Of a stretch of 64,000 nucleotides of DNA, positions 1 through 9,071 are shown piece after piece; positions within the stretch are counted from its first letter, which is position 1; every line of letters starts with the position of its first letter. Under the pieces are notes generated by a model. It was not told where the DNA came from, searched no databases, and saw only the letters and a program-made list of their open reading frames with translations. The position numbers and the translations under genes were made by a program. The stretch comes from Paenibacillus amylolyticus (GTDB taxonomy: Bacteria > Bacillota > Bacilli > Paenibacillales > Paenibacillaceae). The stretch lies in contig NZ_RIAS01000008.1 in NCBI RefSeq assembly GCF_003719335.1, positions 232,432 through 296,431 of the forward strand, in the 5' to 3' direction.

Positions 1-1140
1 AAAGGGATATAATGTGTTAATCTCCTGGCTAGCTTCACCCAAACTACCTGCGGTTGTAAGTTCTACCTCAGCAAGACCCAGCATTCTTTTCATCAGGGAC
101 TGTGTAATCTTGACGGCCTGTACACGGTCTTTCTGGATCGAGAACGACGTCTTTTCCAGCATGCCCTTCGTAATATAAATTCGCTTGTCATCGGACGTGA
201 TCTGGAAATCTCCATATTTCACAAAGGTGCGAACAATTCCAAGCCCGACGGATATAAGGATCAATAGCAGAATGATCAGGCTCGTTACCCACCATGATTC
301 AAGCCAGGATAATACAAGGCTTTCGGTTACGGTTTCGTCTGGGAAGAAATCCTTTACGGTTGAGTACAAGGAACCCAAGATCGGGATCAACACCAGAAAA
401 CTAAGTGAGGTAAACGATGCTTTAAACACATCTTTGCGCGCAGAACGATAGTGAACGACGCGTTCGAGTGAGGCTTTGTCAGCAGGTATAGAGAAGCCGC
501 TTGTTTCTTCATGGTCACCTGTACGGATCACATTACCTGAAGCTTTAATTCCATTGTCACTGTCTTTGGCATTTGCGCTTACGTCACTACCTGCTTGTTC
601 TCCAGTTTCGATATACTGCTCTGTACGTTGGCTTTTCTCATCCTGTGCGTTCCGCTCATCATCCATAATTTCCTCAACCGTAGCTTGGACCTCGGATAAA
701 TGACGGGCTACCTGCTTTTCTAACCGTTCTGCTTCAGAAACCGAAACGACCTGTAGCTGAAACGTCGCATCATCACCCTTGATACCTGTTTCGAAGCGTA
801 TAGAGGTTACACCGAACAATCGATGAAAAAAGCTCGTATGTCGGCTCACATTTTGTACTTTCGTATACGGGATCGTTCTACGGGTTCGACTGAATGCCCC
901 CGTGTAGATATGGAAAGCTTTCTCATCGTCTGAATAACGAGTGGTAGACCATTTCCAGATGATAGAGATCAGTGCGATTGAAATACCAATGTAAAAAATC
1001 ATCCTTGCATAGAAAACCCATGTCGAATCTGACCCTGCACGGAATACGAATAAAAACAGAATGAAGGCAAATGTGCTTTTGATCAGATTACCCAGACTCC
1101 ACAACAAACTAAGTCCATGGTGCCTTTTCAACTCCGTCAT
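1..1140 (-). CDS. PH-domain membrane protein, YdbT-like (3' end outside window)
   Basis: 380 residues are visible and the frame is still open at the window edge, so the C-terminus is missing. Order: two hydrophobic segments (about residues 10-60), a first bacterial PH (DUF304) domain (about 65-145), a charged Glu/Asp/Lys-rich linker, two more membrane segments (about 230-280), then the start of a second PH domain. The ATG overlaps the stop of the upstream PH protein as ATGA, so the two are translationally coupled. In Bacillus the ydbS-ydbT pair belongs to the SigW envelope-stress regulon and protects against antimicrobials made by other bacilli. A similar role here is inferred from family and gene order; no SigW promoter was identified. 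Confidence 0.85.
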   Translation of the reverse strand, partial: MTELKRHHGLSLLWSLGNLIKSTFAFILFLFVFRAGSDSTWVFYARMIFYIGISIALISIIWKWSTTRYSDDEKAFHIYTGAFSRTRRTIPYTKVQNVSRHTSFFHRLFGVTSIRFETGIKGDDATFQLQVVSVSEAERLEKQVARHLSEVQATVEEIMDDERNAQDEKSQRTEQYIETGEQAGSDVSANAKDSDNGIKASGNVIRTGDHEETSGFSIPADKASLERVVHYRSARKDVFKASFTSLSFLVLIPILGSLYSTVKDFFPDETVTESLVLSWLESWWVTSLIILLLILISVGLGIVRTFVKYGDFQITSDDKRIYITKGMLEKTSFSIQKDRVQAVKITQSLMKRMLGLAEVELTTAGSLGEASQEINTLYPF

Positions 1141-1676
1141 TCATCCACCTCGTTAATCCGGGCATAGTCCGCAATCTGGTTACGCAGCGCAAATGCCACA
1201 TCTTCCGGCAAAGCCGGTATATGATGAGATGAACCCATCGTTCCGATGGACACCGAGTACAGTCCGTATTTTCTCATCAATGGCCCCTGATTGGTTGATA
1301 CGGATTGCACCTTGGCCATCGGAATGACCTGGTGCACCTTGTTCAATGCCCCATGCTTCAGTTGCACAAACTCTGCGTTAACGCCATAAAACCAATATCG
1401 ATACAACCAAACTGGCTGCAAAAAGATATCCCATACGGCATAACCTGCGGATATAACCGTGACTCCCCATAGAATCCAGCCGATCCACGGTCTCCAATCA
1501 TACACAGAGTCCAGTATAAGCAGCGCTGCCAATACCACAAAGCCTATGACGTTGTAGAGGATCGCGCTAACTCTCCACAAACTTATGGCATGAGGGGAAA
1601 GTTTCTGTTGCGGCGGGCTCCATTCCTCTGTTCCTGTTGTTCCTGTTTTATCTGGTGCATCTGTTGTTTCTGTCAT
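1137..1676 (-). CDS. PH-domain membrane protein, YdbS-like
   Basis: 179 residues. A polar N-terminus of about 30 residues is followed by two membrane helices (about 33-85) and one bacterial PH domain (about 100-175) containing the typical VIPMAKVQSV strand segment. It is the first gene of a two-gene operon with the YdbT-like gene downstream, which it overlaps by four bases. This one-domain/two-domain arrangement is that of Bacillus YdbS/YdbT. Molecular function is unknown even for the Bacillus proteins; membrane protection is the likely role. Confidence 0.85.
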   Translation of the reverse strand: MTETTDAPDKTGTTGTEEWSPPQQKLSPHAISLWRVSAILYNVIGFVVLAALLILDSVYDWRPWIGWILWGVTVISAGYAVWDIFLQPVWLYRYWFYGVNAEFVQLKHGALNKVHQVIPMAKVQSVSTNQGPLMRKYGLYSVSIGTMGSSHHIPALPEDVAFALRNQIADYARINEVDE

Positions 1677-1769
1677 GTTGCAGTCCCTCTCCTCTCTTCT
1701 CTTTTTGTCTTCTGTCTGTATACTTTACGATGATGCGTATGTAGCGATGCGCTCTAAGTAAAAGAAGTA

Positions 1770-1812
1770 AAAAAAGATGACTCCTGTTCACGTGCAGGGG
1801 GTCATCTTTTGT
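1770..1812 (-). terminator. Intrinsic terminator after the GNAT gene at 1819
   Basis: An inverted repeat AAAAGATGAC / GTCATCTTTT encloses about 20 bases. Read on the minus strand it ends in a T run, just after the stop of the acetyltransferase gene at 1819. Confidence 0.8.
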
Positions 1813-1818
1813 TTTTGT

Positions 1819-2400
1819 TTATTTTCCAGTAAAATCCTTTACTTCACACAACCATACCATATTTTCACTGCCTTCGCCCCAGTAGTCCTTCGTCACAACA
1901 TACGGCTCTCCAAACTTCTGCCGCCACTTCTGCTGTGCAATTCGATAACCACTGTCTAGACAAAATTGGGCGACACCCCGCTTCTGTAGTTCGGTGACCA
2001 GGGCTGTAATAAGTGCAGAAGCAATCCCTTGACCCTGCAATTCAGGTAAAACATACAGGGAGCCCAGCGTTCCAACGTGATCCAGACCATGGTTGGTGCA
2101 TTCCTGAACGACTTTCCCGCAAGGCCCATATGAGATCGTCCCTACGACCTTACCTTCTTTTCGGGCAACAAGGAAAAAGGGACTCGTCGTCGTTGGTTCA
2201 AGATCAGATTCATGTTGCAAAACAGATTGTACAACAGCCTTTTTATGTTCAATCTCTTCCTGAATTTCATCCAGAAGGAATCCGATTCCTTCCTGACGGT
2301 ACGCTTCTGGAATCGTTGTCTCAAAAATATGATATGCTCCATCCACATCTGCTGTCGTCAGTGTTCCGATTGTTATCAACTTGCCTGCATCTCCATTCAT
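1819..2400 (-). CDS. GNAT family N-acetyltransferase
   Basis: 193 residues with a GNAT fold. The acetyl-CoA-binding segment LPELQGQGIASALI (about residue 130) matches the Q/RxxGxG/A pyrophosphate loop. The VGTLGSLYVLP strand before it and a final strand around YGEPYVV fit the family. The substrate cannot be read from the sequence. It appears to be its own transcription unit, with an intrinsic terminator directly after the stop. It is one of at least four intact GNAT genes in the window. Confidence 0.85.
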   Translation of the reverse strand: MNGDAGKLITIGTLTTADVDGAYHIFETTIPEAYRQEGIGFLLDEIQEEIEHKKAVVQSVLQHESDLEPTTTSPFFLVARKEGKVVGTISYGPCGKVVQECTNHGLDHVGTLGSLYVLPELQGQGIASALITALVTELQKRGVAQFCLDSGYRIAQQKWRQKFGEPYVVTKDYWGEGSENMVWLCEVKDFTGK

Positions 2401-2440
2401 CTATATACCTGTATTCATGTTGTTTGTCTTTCCGCTCCTT

Positions 2441-2905
2441 CTAGTCAATACGCCGCTGAATGATTTGTCTGAGTCGATTCGCGTTCTCTAGAGGGATCGT
2501 ATATCCAGTCATCGTATCCTCCTGGTTTACAAGCAAACCTTGCGTCTTTGGATCTGCACCCAGTGACAGATCGTACCGAGTGACGGAGCCATCTGCATAC
2601 GTGATGTTCATATTGTACTCAGCAACATAATCAAGGGCCCCTTGCATACGCTCAGCATTGAATATGGCTTCGGTTACGATGCGTATCTCGTCAGCGCGGT
2701 CGAATTCTACATCGCGGCATGTTTTAGAGAAGTGAGCTTGATTACACGATAACGTGATTAACGTAGGAATTCCCTGACTCTGTTCTAGTCTCTCAGCCTC
2801 TATGGAGCCTATCTCACTCGAATTGTTGCCACCGCACGCTGCAATGAAGATGACGCTGAAGAATAGAAGCAACCTTCCGATATATCTCACCTCAAGGCCT
2901 CCCAT
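2441..2905 (-). CDS. Putative lipoprotein of unknown function
   Basis: 154 residues. The N-terminus has a positively charged start, a hydrophobic stretch and a lipobox FIAACGGN with Cys near residue 24, so it should be lipid-anchored on the outer face of the membrane. The mature part is mostly beta-strand-like and I recognise no catalytic motif. The start overlaps the end of the upstream phospholipase-like gene by about 19 bases, which argues for co-transcription with it. Confidence 0.7.
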   Translation of the reverse strand: MGGLEVRYIGRLLLFFSVIFIAACGGNNSSEIGSIEAERLEQSQGIPTLITLSCNQAHFSKTCRDVEFDRADEIRIVTEAIFNAERMQGALDYVAEYNMNITYADGSVTRYDLSLGADPKTQGLLVNQEDTMTGYTIPLENANRLRQIIQRRID

Positions 2906-3555
2906 TCAGCTAATAAGTCGATTAAGCGCGGGACTGTTTTTTGAACAAAAGCTTGTACAACCTCTTCGGTAATGTAATACGGAATAATGCCCGGCGCTTT
3001 TCCCTGCAGAAAAGAATACGTACGCTCACGCCAGCGTAGAATCTCATCTACCGTTAAACGATCTGTCATCTCATACCCTGACGAGTTATTTAATGCCGAC
3101 CATACTTCTTCGCTCCAATTCATGGTGCGATACAGATTAAAATCAATCTGATCCGTCTCCTTGTAATATAAACGGGCCAGGTCTTCCTTGGTTCTCACGA
3201 CTCCCTCACACTGGTCATGCTCACGAACCTGTTCCTCGAATGCGGGATAAACACTTCGAAACCAGTAATAATCCGTCATCACGTGCATGAAATAACCGAG
3301 AACAAAGGAAGTCCAGCCTTCACTCGTGCGCTCGTTGATGTAATCACCATAAAATTTCTGGAGACGTCCAGTATAATTGTCTTCTTGCTTAGGATAAAAA
3401 TGAGTGTGCTGTTTGTCGTCCCTTGTCGTGCCCTCACGTATATGAATGGCATCCGGCGCAATATTTCCGAGATAAAATGCTCCCAGGTCCAGCGGTTCAG
3501 GCAACGTATCAGCCAATTGATGGGCTACACTTAGATGTACCATAGGCAGAGGCAT
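2887..3555 (-). CDS. Zinc-dependent phospholipase C family protein (copy 1)
   Basis: 222 residues. The N-terminus MPLPMVHLSVA is followed by GNIAPDAIHIR and HTHFYP, providing the His and Asp residues expected of the Zn_dep_PLPC family (PF00882). An earlier in-frame ATG exists, but an AAGGAG site eight bases before MPLP and the matching start of the paralogue at 13835-14464 (MPWPMVHFAIA) support this start. No signal peptide is visible, so it may act inside the cell, unlike secreted bacillary phospholipase C. Hydrolase activity is inferred only from family. Confidence 0.75.
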   Translation of the reverse strand: MPLPMVHLSVAHQLADTLPEPLDLGAFYLGNIAPDAIHIREGTTRDDKQHTHFYPKQEDNYTGRLQKFYGDYINERTSEGWTSFVLGYFMHVMTDYYWFRSVYPAFEEQVREHDQCEGVVRTKEDLARLYYKETDQIDFNLYRTMNWSEEVWSALNNSSGYEMTDRLTVDEILRWRERTYSFLQGKAPGIIPYYITEEVVQAFVQKTVPRLIDLLAEWEALR

Positions 3556-3606
3556 AGACATATCTCCTTTTTCCATTGAAGGAATGGTTATATATTTAAT
3601 CTCTCG

Positions 3607-4395
3607 TTAGCTCACCAAACCTGCCACTCTCTCGTCCTGCATCCGGTCAAACAACTTCTCCAGATCCGTATGATACGCAGTCTGCTCCTTTACCAGCAAA
3701 CGGATATATTCCGACCCACACTCGTAAAAAACGAGACGGTTAAAAGGAGCTGCATCGCCAAAATGATTAGGTTCCAATTCATACTTGGCTCGAATCAAAT
3801 TCTCAACATACCGCGCAAAACCTTCATTCCACTCCAGCCAGCTCCAGTATTCCGCTTGCTCTTCTGAAAGAGATTGAAACAATGCGGTGCGTGCCACCTG
3901 AATTTGCTGTAAATCCTCACTTTTCAACGCAGATAGAAGAGATTCAATCCGCCCCGCAACAGTCTCATCTTCGTACGGAAATTCATAATCGATCTCCCAG
4001 GTTACACGCTTTAGCTGGGTCATTCTATGTTTAATCTGCAGACGGTCAACGATGCGCTCCCCGTATTTTCCATAGACAGAGCAATGAACATATTCATGGA
4101 ACAGAAAAACCTTCTGCTCTAAATCTTTGAAAACAGAAGCCGTCACAATCGCGCACATTCGATTGTTTATATGATGTACGGGCATTGCACCGAGACAGTC
4201 ATCGGGGATGTACAGATCGTCCGGTACGGTTTTGACCCATTCGTATTGCCCGGTTTCAGATGAATAATCATAGATATATAACAACGATTCGTGTGCTACA
4301 ACAACCGGATGGTGTTCTGCAAAAAAAGGATGCAGGCTGACCAGCTCGATCTGAAGCTCATTTAACTCGTTAATTTGCTGCAAAAATGTATCCAT
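3607..4395 (-). CDS. Putative HExxH zinc metallopeptidase-like protein
   Basis: 262 residues from an ATG preceded by GAGAGGG; a longer start would lack a ribosome site. I do not recognise a named family. The segment FLFHEYVHCSVYG puts an HExxH motif at residues 100-104, and WNEGFARYVE near residue 190 offers a Glu on a helix about 90 residues later, the spacing expected for the third zinc ligand of gluzincin peptidases. No signal peptide or membrane segment is visible. Peptidase activity is inferred from these two motifs. Confidence 0.6.
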   Translation of the reverse strand: MDTFLQQINELNELQIELVSLHPFFAEHHPVVVAHESLLYIYDYSSETGQYEWVKTVPDDLYIPDDCLGAMPVHHINNRMCAIVTASVFKDLEQKVFLFHEYVHCSVYGKYGERIVDRLQIKHRMTQLKRVTWEIDYEFPYEDETVAGRIESLLSALKSEDLQQIQVARTALFQSLSEEQAEYWSWLEWNEGFARYVENLIRAKYELEPNHFGDAAPFNRLVFYECGSEYIRLLVKEQTAYHTDLEKLFDRMQDERVAGLVS

Positions 4396-4493
4396 GTCTA
4401 ACCCTCTCTCTTTGCAAAATGATACTCTTATCATACTAGATCAGTATCCGTAAATCACTGAGAGAAAAATGATAATATTGTGCGAAACGCCTA

Positions 4494-4946
4494 CTAACCT
4501 TGGATATATCCCGCTTTGGACAGCACATATTTGGTGAAAGGATTGATATCGGGGATCGGCTGCGTCAAGTCGAAGTACCTGAGCTCTAACCCTTCATCAT
4601 CCATAACCGTCGGACTGCCTGTAATACCTCCTGCTTCATAGATCGCCATGACATTGTAGACCTCATCTCCATGCGGATAACGGTAATACATATCCTGACC
4701 CGAAAATATGGTAATCAGCTTATACGCCTCCGCCCGTAGACCTGCTTCTTCATATAGTTCACGCGCAGCAGTCTCTTCTAACGATTCACCCGGTTCAAGC
4801 GAACCGCCAATGGTGCCCCAATCCAAACTGTCTGTCCTTCTCTGAAGTAGCAGGTGGCCTTGCTCATTAAATACCAATACACATGAACCTGCCATGATCA
4901 AAGGACGTGTGCCTACCAATTTTCGCAAATCCGTGATGTATCCCAT
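4494..4946 (-). CDS. NUDIX hydrolase
   Basis: 150 residues. A complete NUDIX box is present: GGSLEPGESLEETAARE followed by LYEEAG, fitting GX5EX7REUXEEXGU. Such enzymes hydrolyse nucleoside diphosphates linked to another group; the substrate is not evident. The N-terminal MGYITDLRKLVGTRPLI resembles a common Bacillus NUDIX subgroup. It is one of four NUDIX genes in the window (also near 10, 25 and 37.6 kb). Confidence 0.9.
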   Translation of the reverse strand: MGYITDLRKLVGTRPLIMAGSCVLVFNEQGHLLLQRRTDSLDWGTIGGSLEPGESLEETAARELYEEAGLRAEAYKLITIFSGQDMYYRYPHGDEVYNVMAIYEAGGITGSPTVMDDEGLELRYFDLTQPIPDINPFTKYVLSKAGYIQG

Positions 4947-4991
4947 GTTATCCTCCTAAGTCCAAACGTAGTTAAAATATCGGTAGCTTCA

Positions 4992-5588
4992 TTAGGATTT
5001 GGATTGTTTCAATATCCCCTGATCTACCGAATGTTGTACGATTTGTTGTGCATACTTCCACAGCGTTGCCGACCCATTCGCAATTTCAGCATTACGATTT
5101 AATACCTGATCACTCGTAATGTTATATTTCTGCCATGTATCACCTTCATTCTGATGATTATGAATGATCGGCTGCAACCGATCCATGGAAGAAGCAAACC
5201 TGGCCTCCGGTGTCTCTTTGGTCTCAAACTCCATCCACAGACTTAACAGTTCTTCGGCTTGGTCTTCTGGCAACATACCAAATAATCGATGTGCGGCCTT
5301 AAGCTCTCGTTCATGTTTATCTGTATTTCCTTGGGTATCATATGCAAAGGTATCACCCGCATCAATTTCAACAAGGTCATGCACAAGTAACATCTTGATC
5401 ACTTTAAGCATGTCGATTTCCTTGTTAGAATGACCATGCAATATGAATGCCATCATTGCTAGATGCCAAGAATGTTCTGCATCATTTTCGAGCCGTTCGC
5501 CATGGATAATTCTTGTTCTTCGTTCAATGGTTTTCAGCTTGTCTATTTCAATCAGAAACTGGATCTGTGACTCTAGTGTCTCATCCAC
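4992..5588 (-). CDS. HD-domain hydrolase, YfbR-like
   Basis: 198 residues from a GTG start preceded by GAAGGGGG; an upstream ATG in frame has no comparable site. HD-domain metal ligands are visible: H in ENDAEHSWH, HD in LLVHDLVEIDAGD, and a downstream D in SSMDRLQP. This is the HD_3/YfbR-like class, whose characterised members are 5'-deoxynucleotidases or other phosphohydrolases. The substrate here is unknown. The closely spaced neighbours are unrelated. Confidence 0.8.
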   Translation of the reverse strand: MDETLESQIQFLIEIDKLKTIERRTRIIHGERLENDAEHSWHLAMMAFILHGHSNKEIDMLKVIKMLLVHDLVEIDAGDTFAYDTQGNTDKHERELKAAHRLFGMLPEDQAEELLSLWMEFETKETPEARFASSMDRLQPIIHNHQNEGDTWQKYNITSDQVLNRNAEIANGSATLWKYAQQIVQHSVDQGILKQSKS

Positions 5589-5620
5589 GCTCTTACCCCC
5601 TTCAATTACTGACGCATACA

Positions 5621-5953
5621 CTATGAAATGCTGTACCAATAGACCGGATAGTTAAAATCCAGAGATAAACCTGCACCATGTGCTAAACGGATCGAACCTA
5701 TGTTATCCGGAGAGCAATCCCAATAGGAACGGAGGCCTCTATCGTTACATTCGTTCATATACGCTTGAGCCGCCAAGGCAGCATAATTTCGCTTACGATG
5801 ACCTTCTAGTGTTTCAATGTCAATGGCATGTGTGTTCCCCTCGACAAAAGCAGAAAGACATATGCACACAATCTCTTCCTCGCGAGTAACAACATAGCCA
5901 ACACCATGCTGCAGAAAAGCATCGACGTTTGTCCAGAAATACTTGACATCACT
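5621..5953 (-). pseudogene. GNAT acetyltransferase (PF12746-type), C-terminal fragment
   Basis: About 110 codons are open directly after the stop of the upstream small membrane protein and in the same frame as it. The peptide starts KYFWTNVDAFLQHG and contains GHRKRNYAALAAQAY and SYWDCSPDN, typical of the C-terminal half of the ~260-residue GNAT_acetyltran family. The N-terminal half is missing, and there is no plausible start codon with a ribosome site; an internal GTG would give only 82 residues. It is best read as a decayed gene. The matching N-terminal half-type fragment at 41.9 kb is a different gene. Confidence 0.65.
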
Positions 5954-6226
5954 TTACCTTCTGCCTTGCTCGACTTTCATTTTCAAGATTTTCCACGTCC
6001 AGGCACCATACCAGATGCCAGCGGCGGGAAACAGAACAAGTGCAGTCAGTAAGTTTACATAAAACTCGCCATTCAGGGTTAAACTTTGTCCACTCCATGA
6101 CGTCATCACCAAGGTATACAGAAAAGCCAAAGGCAGACCCCAGCCGAGAACGCCGCGCACGAGAATATGATGTCTTTTTCCTTGCTTTAATTGTTTCTCC
6201 CATTTGATTCGTTGTGACTCTTTCAT
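5954..6226 (-). CDS. Small membrane protein, unknown
   Basis: 90 residues with a basic N-terminus, two predicted membrane helices (about 24-44 and 58-78) and a basic tail. The start follows AAAGGAGAACATGACAT closely. Its stop codon TAA is immediately followed, in the same frame, by the GNAT fragment, as if an ancestral fusion or deletion joined the two. It lies between two truncated genes (nucleotidyltransferase upstream, GNAT fragment downstream), so a deletion history around it is plausible. Function unknown. Confidence 0.6.
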   Translation of the reverse strand: MKESQRIKWEKQLKQGKRHHILVRGVLGWGLPLAFLYTLVMTSWSGQSLTLNGEFYVNLLTALVLFPAAGIWYGAWTWKILKMKVEQGRR

Positions 6227-6257
6227 ATGTCATGTTCTCCTTTAAGCCTGCATAGCT

Positions 6258-6809
6258 TCATGAATTTGTTTGAGCATAATAGACCGGATTCTCCGCAATC
6301 TCCTCCAACGCTGAATTTGCATCGGAGGCGATAGAATGAATGACATGCTCGCGGTTCGCCGGTTGGAACAATTTCTTGATCGGCTTGCCATACAGCACGA
6401 TACCTCTTTCATAGATAACCGCCATATGTGCAACAACATTCGGGTCATCATCACCACCACAGAGATAATCAGGATTATTTCTGTACTTCTCCCGGTGATA
6501 AGCAGAATAATGAAACTCAAATGGCGTAGGGTATCGACCTTCTGTTATAGCTGACTCTAGTACAAAACTAATCTCAAACCCTTTCGAAAGATGCATTTCA
6601 TCTTCTATTCGTATCAGTTGGTCGGCGATTCCGCGATAAGTCTCAGAAGAGCGTTTCTCTCTGCATACAACTAAAATATCGATATCACTCTGTAGCGGAT
6701 GAAAACATCCCATCGCCATGGAGCCATGCAAATACACTCCTGTTAACGCGTCGGTTAACTCTTCCTTTAATATATCGATGACTCTGCTCAATACGGACTT
6801 TTCGTCCAT
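6258..6809 (-). CDS. Nucleotidyltransferase, aminoglycoside adenylyltransferase-like, C-terminally truncated
   Basis: 183 residues. The N-terminal nucleotidyltransferase motif GVYLHGSMAMG and the metal ligands SDIDILVV are intact, followed by the DUF4111-type region (GRYPTPFEFHYS, HMAVIYERG). Relatives are about 250-260 residues and continue after a conserved NPVYY segment; here NPVYY is followed within five codons by a stop, so most of the C-terminal helical domain is lost. It may be inactive or only partly active. The downstream small membrane gene begins about 30 bases after the stop. Confidence 0.75.
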   Translation of the reverse strand: MDEKSVLSRVIDILKEELTDALTGVYLHGSMAMGCFHPLQSDIDILVVCREKRSSETYRGIADQLIRIEDEMHLSKGFEISFVLESAITEGRYPTPFEFHYSAYHREKYRNNPDYLCGGDDDPNVVAHMAVIYERGIVLYGKPIKKLFQPANREHVIHSIASDANSALEEIAENPVYYAQTNS

Positions 6810-6835
6810 AGCGACTCTCTCCTTCTGTCATCACT

Positions 6836-7729
6836 TCAACTGTCTATGTCCACTTTCATCTCCCGAACGTAAACAGCCGTCCCCTTGATTCGGACATCCA
6901 TTCCCTCTTGCTCCCGGCGTACGTTCACCTGAACCTTGCCATCTCTATTAATCTCATGCCCCTGTTCTACGATAAAATCAACTTCGTGAATCTCCTGATT
7001 CACATACGTCAAATAATAGGCACCCATCACCCCTGATGCGGTGCCTGTGACAGGGTCTTCCGTTGTGCCTGAGTATGGCGAAGAGAAATGCCTTGCATGC
7101 ATCAGAGCATCTGCATCGCGGGTTTCGAAGCAGAAGGGATGTAAGGATGACTTGGGATTTTCAGACAAAATGTCCGGGAACTGAGAAGAATACGGTTTCA
7201 TTTTAACAAATACATCTAAACGACGAATCGGGATTAATAACGTCCACGCACCTGTACTTCCGTATACGATAGGCATGGTCATGTCCAGATCATCCGTTGT
7301 CAGATGAATTGCCTTAGCCAGTTTCTCAACATTCCCTTGAAAGGGAACAAACCGTGGCTGGTCCTGCTTCATCTCCATCAACCAGGTGTCACCTTGTTGC
7401 TCAAACTGAATTGGCAATACACCTACGTTTGTTTCAATCGTAATGGAATCTTTTCCTTTTAATACATCACGTGCCTTAAGCCCATACATCGCCGCCATGG
7501 TCGCATGACCACACAGATTAATCTCGTGGCCCGGAGTGAAATAACGCAACCGAACATCGGCCGCTCTAGACTTCAATACAAATACCGTCTCATTAAAACC
7601 AACGGCATGAGCAATCTGTTGCATTGCAATTTCGCTCAGATGATCTGCTTCAAAAACAACGCCCGCCGGGTTGCCTTTGCCTGGAATGCTTGAAAAAGCT
7701 TCATAGTGGTGCACTTGGATAGCACGCAT
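6836..7729 (-). CDS. PhzF family phenazine biosynthesis-like isomerase/epimerase
   Basis: 297 residues. The PhzF signature is clear: GKGNPAGVVFE with the loop before it, the catalytic-type Glu in GFNETVFVL (about residue 45), GHATMAA, and in the second half EDPVTGTASG. This diaminopimelate-epimerase fold is widespread and most members are not in phenazine pathways; no phenazine genes are present. ATG follows a TTG in frame; GAGAGGATGAAGAG precedes it. The reaction is unknown. Confidence 0.9.
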   Translation of the reverse strand: MRAIQVHHYEAFSSIPGKGNPAGVVFEADHLSEIAMQQIAHAVGFNETVFVLKSRAADVRLRYFTPGHEINLCGHATMAAMYGLKARDVLKGKDSITIETNVGVLPIQFEQQGDTWLMEMKQDQPRFVPFQGNVEKLAKAIHLTTDDLDMTMPIVYGSTGAWTLLIPIRRLDVFVKMKPYSSQFPDILSENPKSSLHPFCFETRDADALMHARHFSSPYSGTTEDPVTGTASGVMGAYYLTYVNQEIHEVDFIVEQGHEINRDGKVQVNVRREQEGMDVRIKGTAVYVREMKVDIDS

Positions 7730-7747
7730 CAACTCTTCATCCTCTCT

Positions 7748-8392
7748 TTACAAAGCAGGAGTTGCCCCGCCGTATAATTCAAGTGATTCATTTTCAACAA
7801 CAACAGCCCCACCATCCGGACACGCATATACCTTGGTTTGATGGTTTTGAGCATATTCTCTGAACGGTTGCATCATTTCTTCCGAACGATCCCAATGGGG
7901 TGCAAACTCGAAATCTACAAGAGCAAGGGCTTCTAAATCTGTCAAACCGGTATGATTCTCGTCTGCATCCTCACCGTATCCAGCTATTTGAATCGTAGGT
8001 GTCATCAGGATACTGCCCGCGCTAACCCCAATCAAAATACCACCGTCACTGATATAGGAACGTAGCTGTTCAAGCATATTTCGTTGCTGTAGCAAACTTA
8101 AAAAATAAAACGTATTTCCGCCAGATAAATGAATCGCATCACATTCGAAAAGGGAGTCCAGCATGCTTTCCTCATACTCGGTATCGAGATCATAATACTG
8201 CACATCTTCAATCCCAAACTGACGATAAAAACGCCGAGTATGCTCGACATAAATTCGCTGTGGATCAGAACAGGAAGGGATGTAACCGATTGAAGGCTTT
8301 TGGTGCAGGAACAAGCTTCGAATTCTCTCATTCAGTTCATCATTGGATTCAAAATACAAATCGCTGAGCAAAACCAGTTTACGCCTTGCCAC
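7748..8392 (-). CDS. Peptidase E-like serine peptidase (family S51)
   Basis: 214 residues. The nucleophile elbow GVSAGS places Ser near residue 124, preceded by HLSGGNTF, a typical S51 feature, and followed by FEFAPHWDRS carrying the candidate catalytic His. Family members cleave Asp-X dipeptides (PepE) or cyanophycin. Length matches PepE (about 230). No signal peptide, so cytosolic. Overlaps nothing; only about 20 bases separate it from the PhzF gene downstream. Confidence 0.85.
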   Translation of the reverse strand: MARRKLVLLSDLYFESNDELNERIRSLFLHQKPSIGYIPSCSDPQRIYVEHTRRFYRQFGIEDVQYYDLDTEYEESMLDSLFECDAIHLSGGNTFYFLSLLQQRNMLEQLRSYISDGGILIGVSAGSILMTPTIQIAGYGEDADENHTGLTDLEALALVDFEFAPHWDRSEEMMQPFREYAQNHQTKVYACPDGGAVVVENESLELYGGATPAL

Positions 8393-8432
8393 TAGATTAA
8401 CCCCCTCTGGTATTTAGGCTTGTCTTAGTTTA

Positions 8433-8990
8433 CTACCGCCTTACGTCCATTTCATGCTTAAACTCTCTATCCAAAATGGAGAAAAAACACTGATCTGTCC
8501 ACTTACCCTGCCACCATAACTCTTCCTTGAAAACGGCTTCTCTTGTCATGCCTACATGCTGCATCAAAGCCGCTGATCTTACATTTTCGGCATTACACAT
8601 ACCTACGACTTTGTGTGCTTGTAACTCGTTAAATGCAAATTGCAGTAATAAGCGGATCGACTCGCTTCCGTATCCTTTTCCTGAATATTCAGGCAACACC
8701 GCGAAACCGATCTCCCAGCTTTTGCGAAAATCAACGTAACTCCACATCTGAACCATACCCACTGGTGTCTCATGAGGATCGTTCAAGCGGCGGATGACAA
8801 AATCATATGCGTACGGCGTCTCGCCTTCCACCGGGAAATGACTGCGGTACTTCTCCTTTGCGTCCCCTACCTTCGTTTCAACGGTTTCTTCAAAAGTCCA
8901 TAAGCTCGCATCACATTCCAGTTTGCTCATAAAATCCATATCCTGCTCGGTTAAACTAGTAATCCGAATCTGTTGTCCTATGATTTCCAT
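8433..8990 (-). CDS. GNAT N-acetyltransferase, RimJ/RimL-type
   Basis: 185 residues with the RimJ/RimL-like layout: an N-terminal IRITSLTEQDMDFM, the acetyl-CoA loop LPEYSGKGYGSESI, and the terminal CNAENVRSAALMQHVGM segment characteristic of this subgroup. Likely acetylates an amino group of a protein or small molecule. A plain single gene with a ribosome site (GAGGAGATAT) before the start. Confidence 0.85.
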   Translation of the reverse strand: MEIIGQQIRITSLTEQDMDFMSKLECDASLWTFEETVETKVGDAKEKYRSHFPVEGETPYAYDFVIRRLNDPHETPVGMVQMWSYVDFRKSWEIGFAVLPEYSGKGYGSESIRLLLQFAFNELQAHKVVGMCNAENVRSAALMQHVGMTREAVFKEELWWQGKWTDQCFFSILDREFKHEMDVRR

Positions 8991-9071
8991 GTTAGTGTTT
9001 ATATCTCCTCTCTAAAAATAACGATATATACGCAGATGATCAGAAGATATGAATAACGCTACATGACATAA

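Noticed and set aside
476..703. Plus-strand frames over the first PH-domain gene
   Set aside because: They are opposite-strand shadows of the YdbT-like gene and have no ribosome site.
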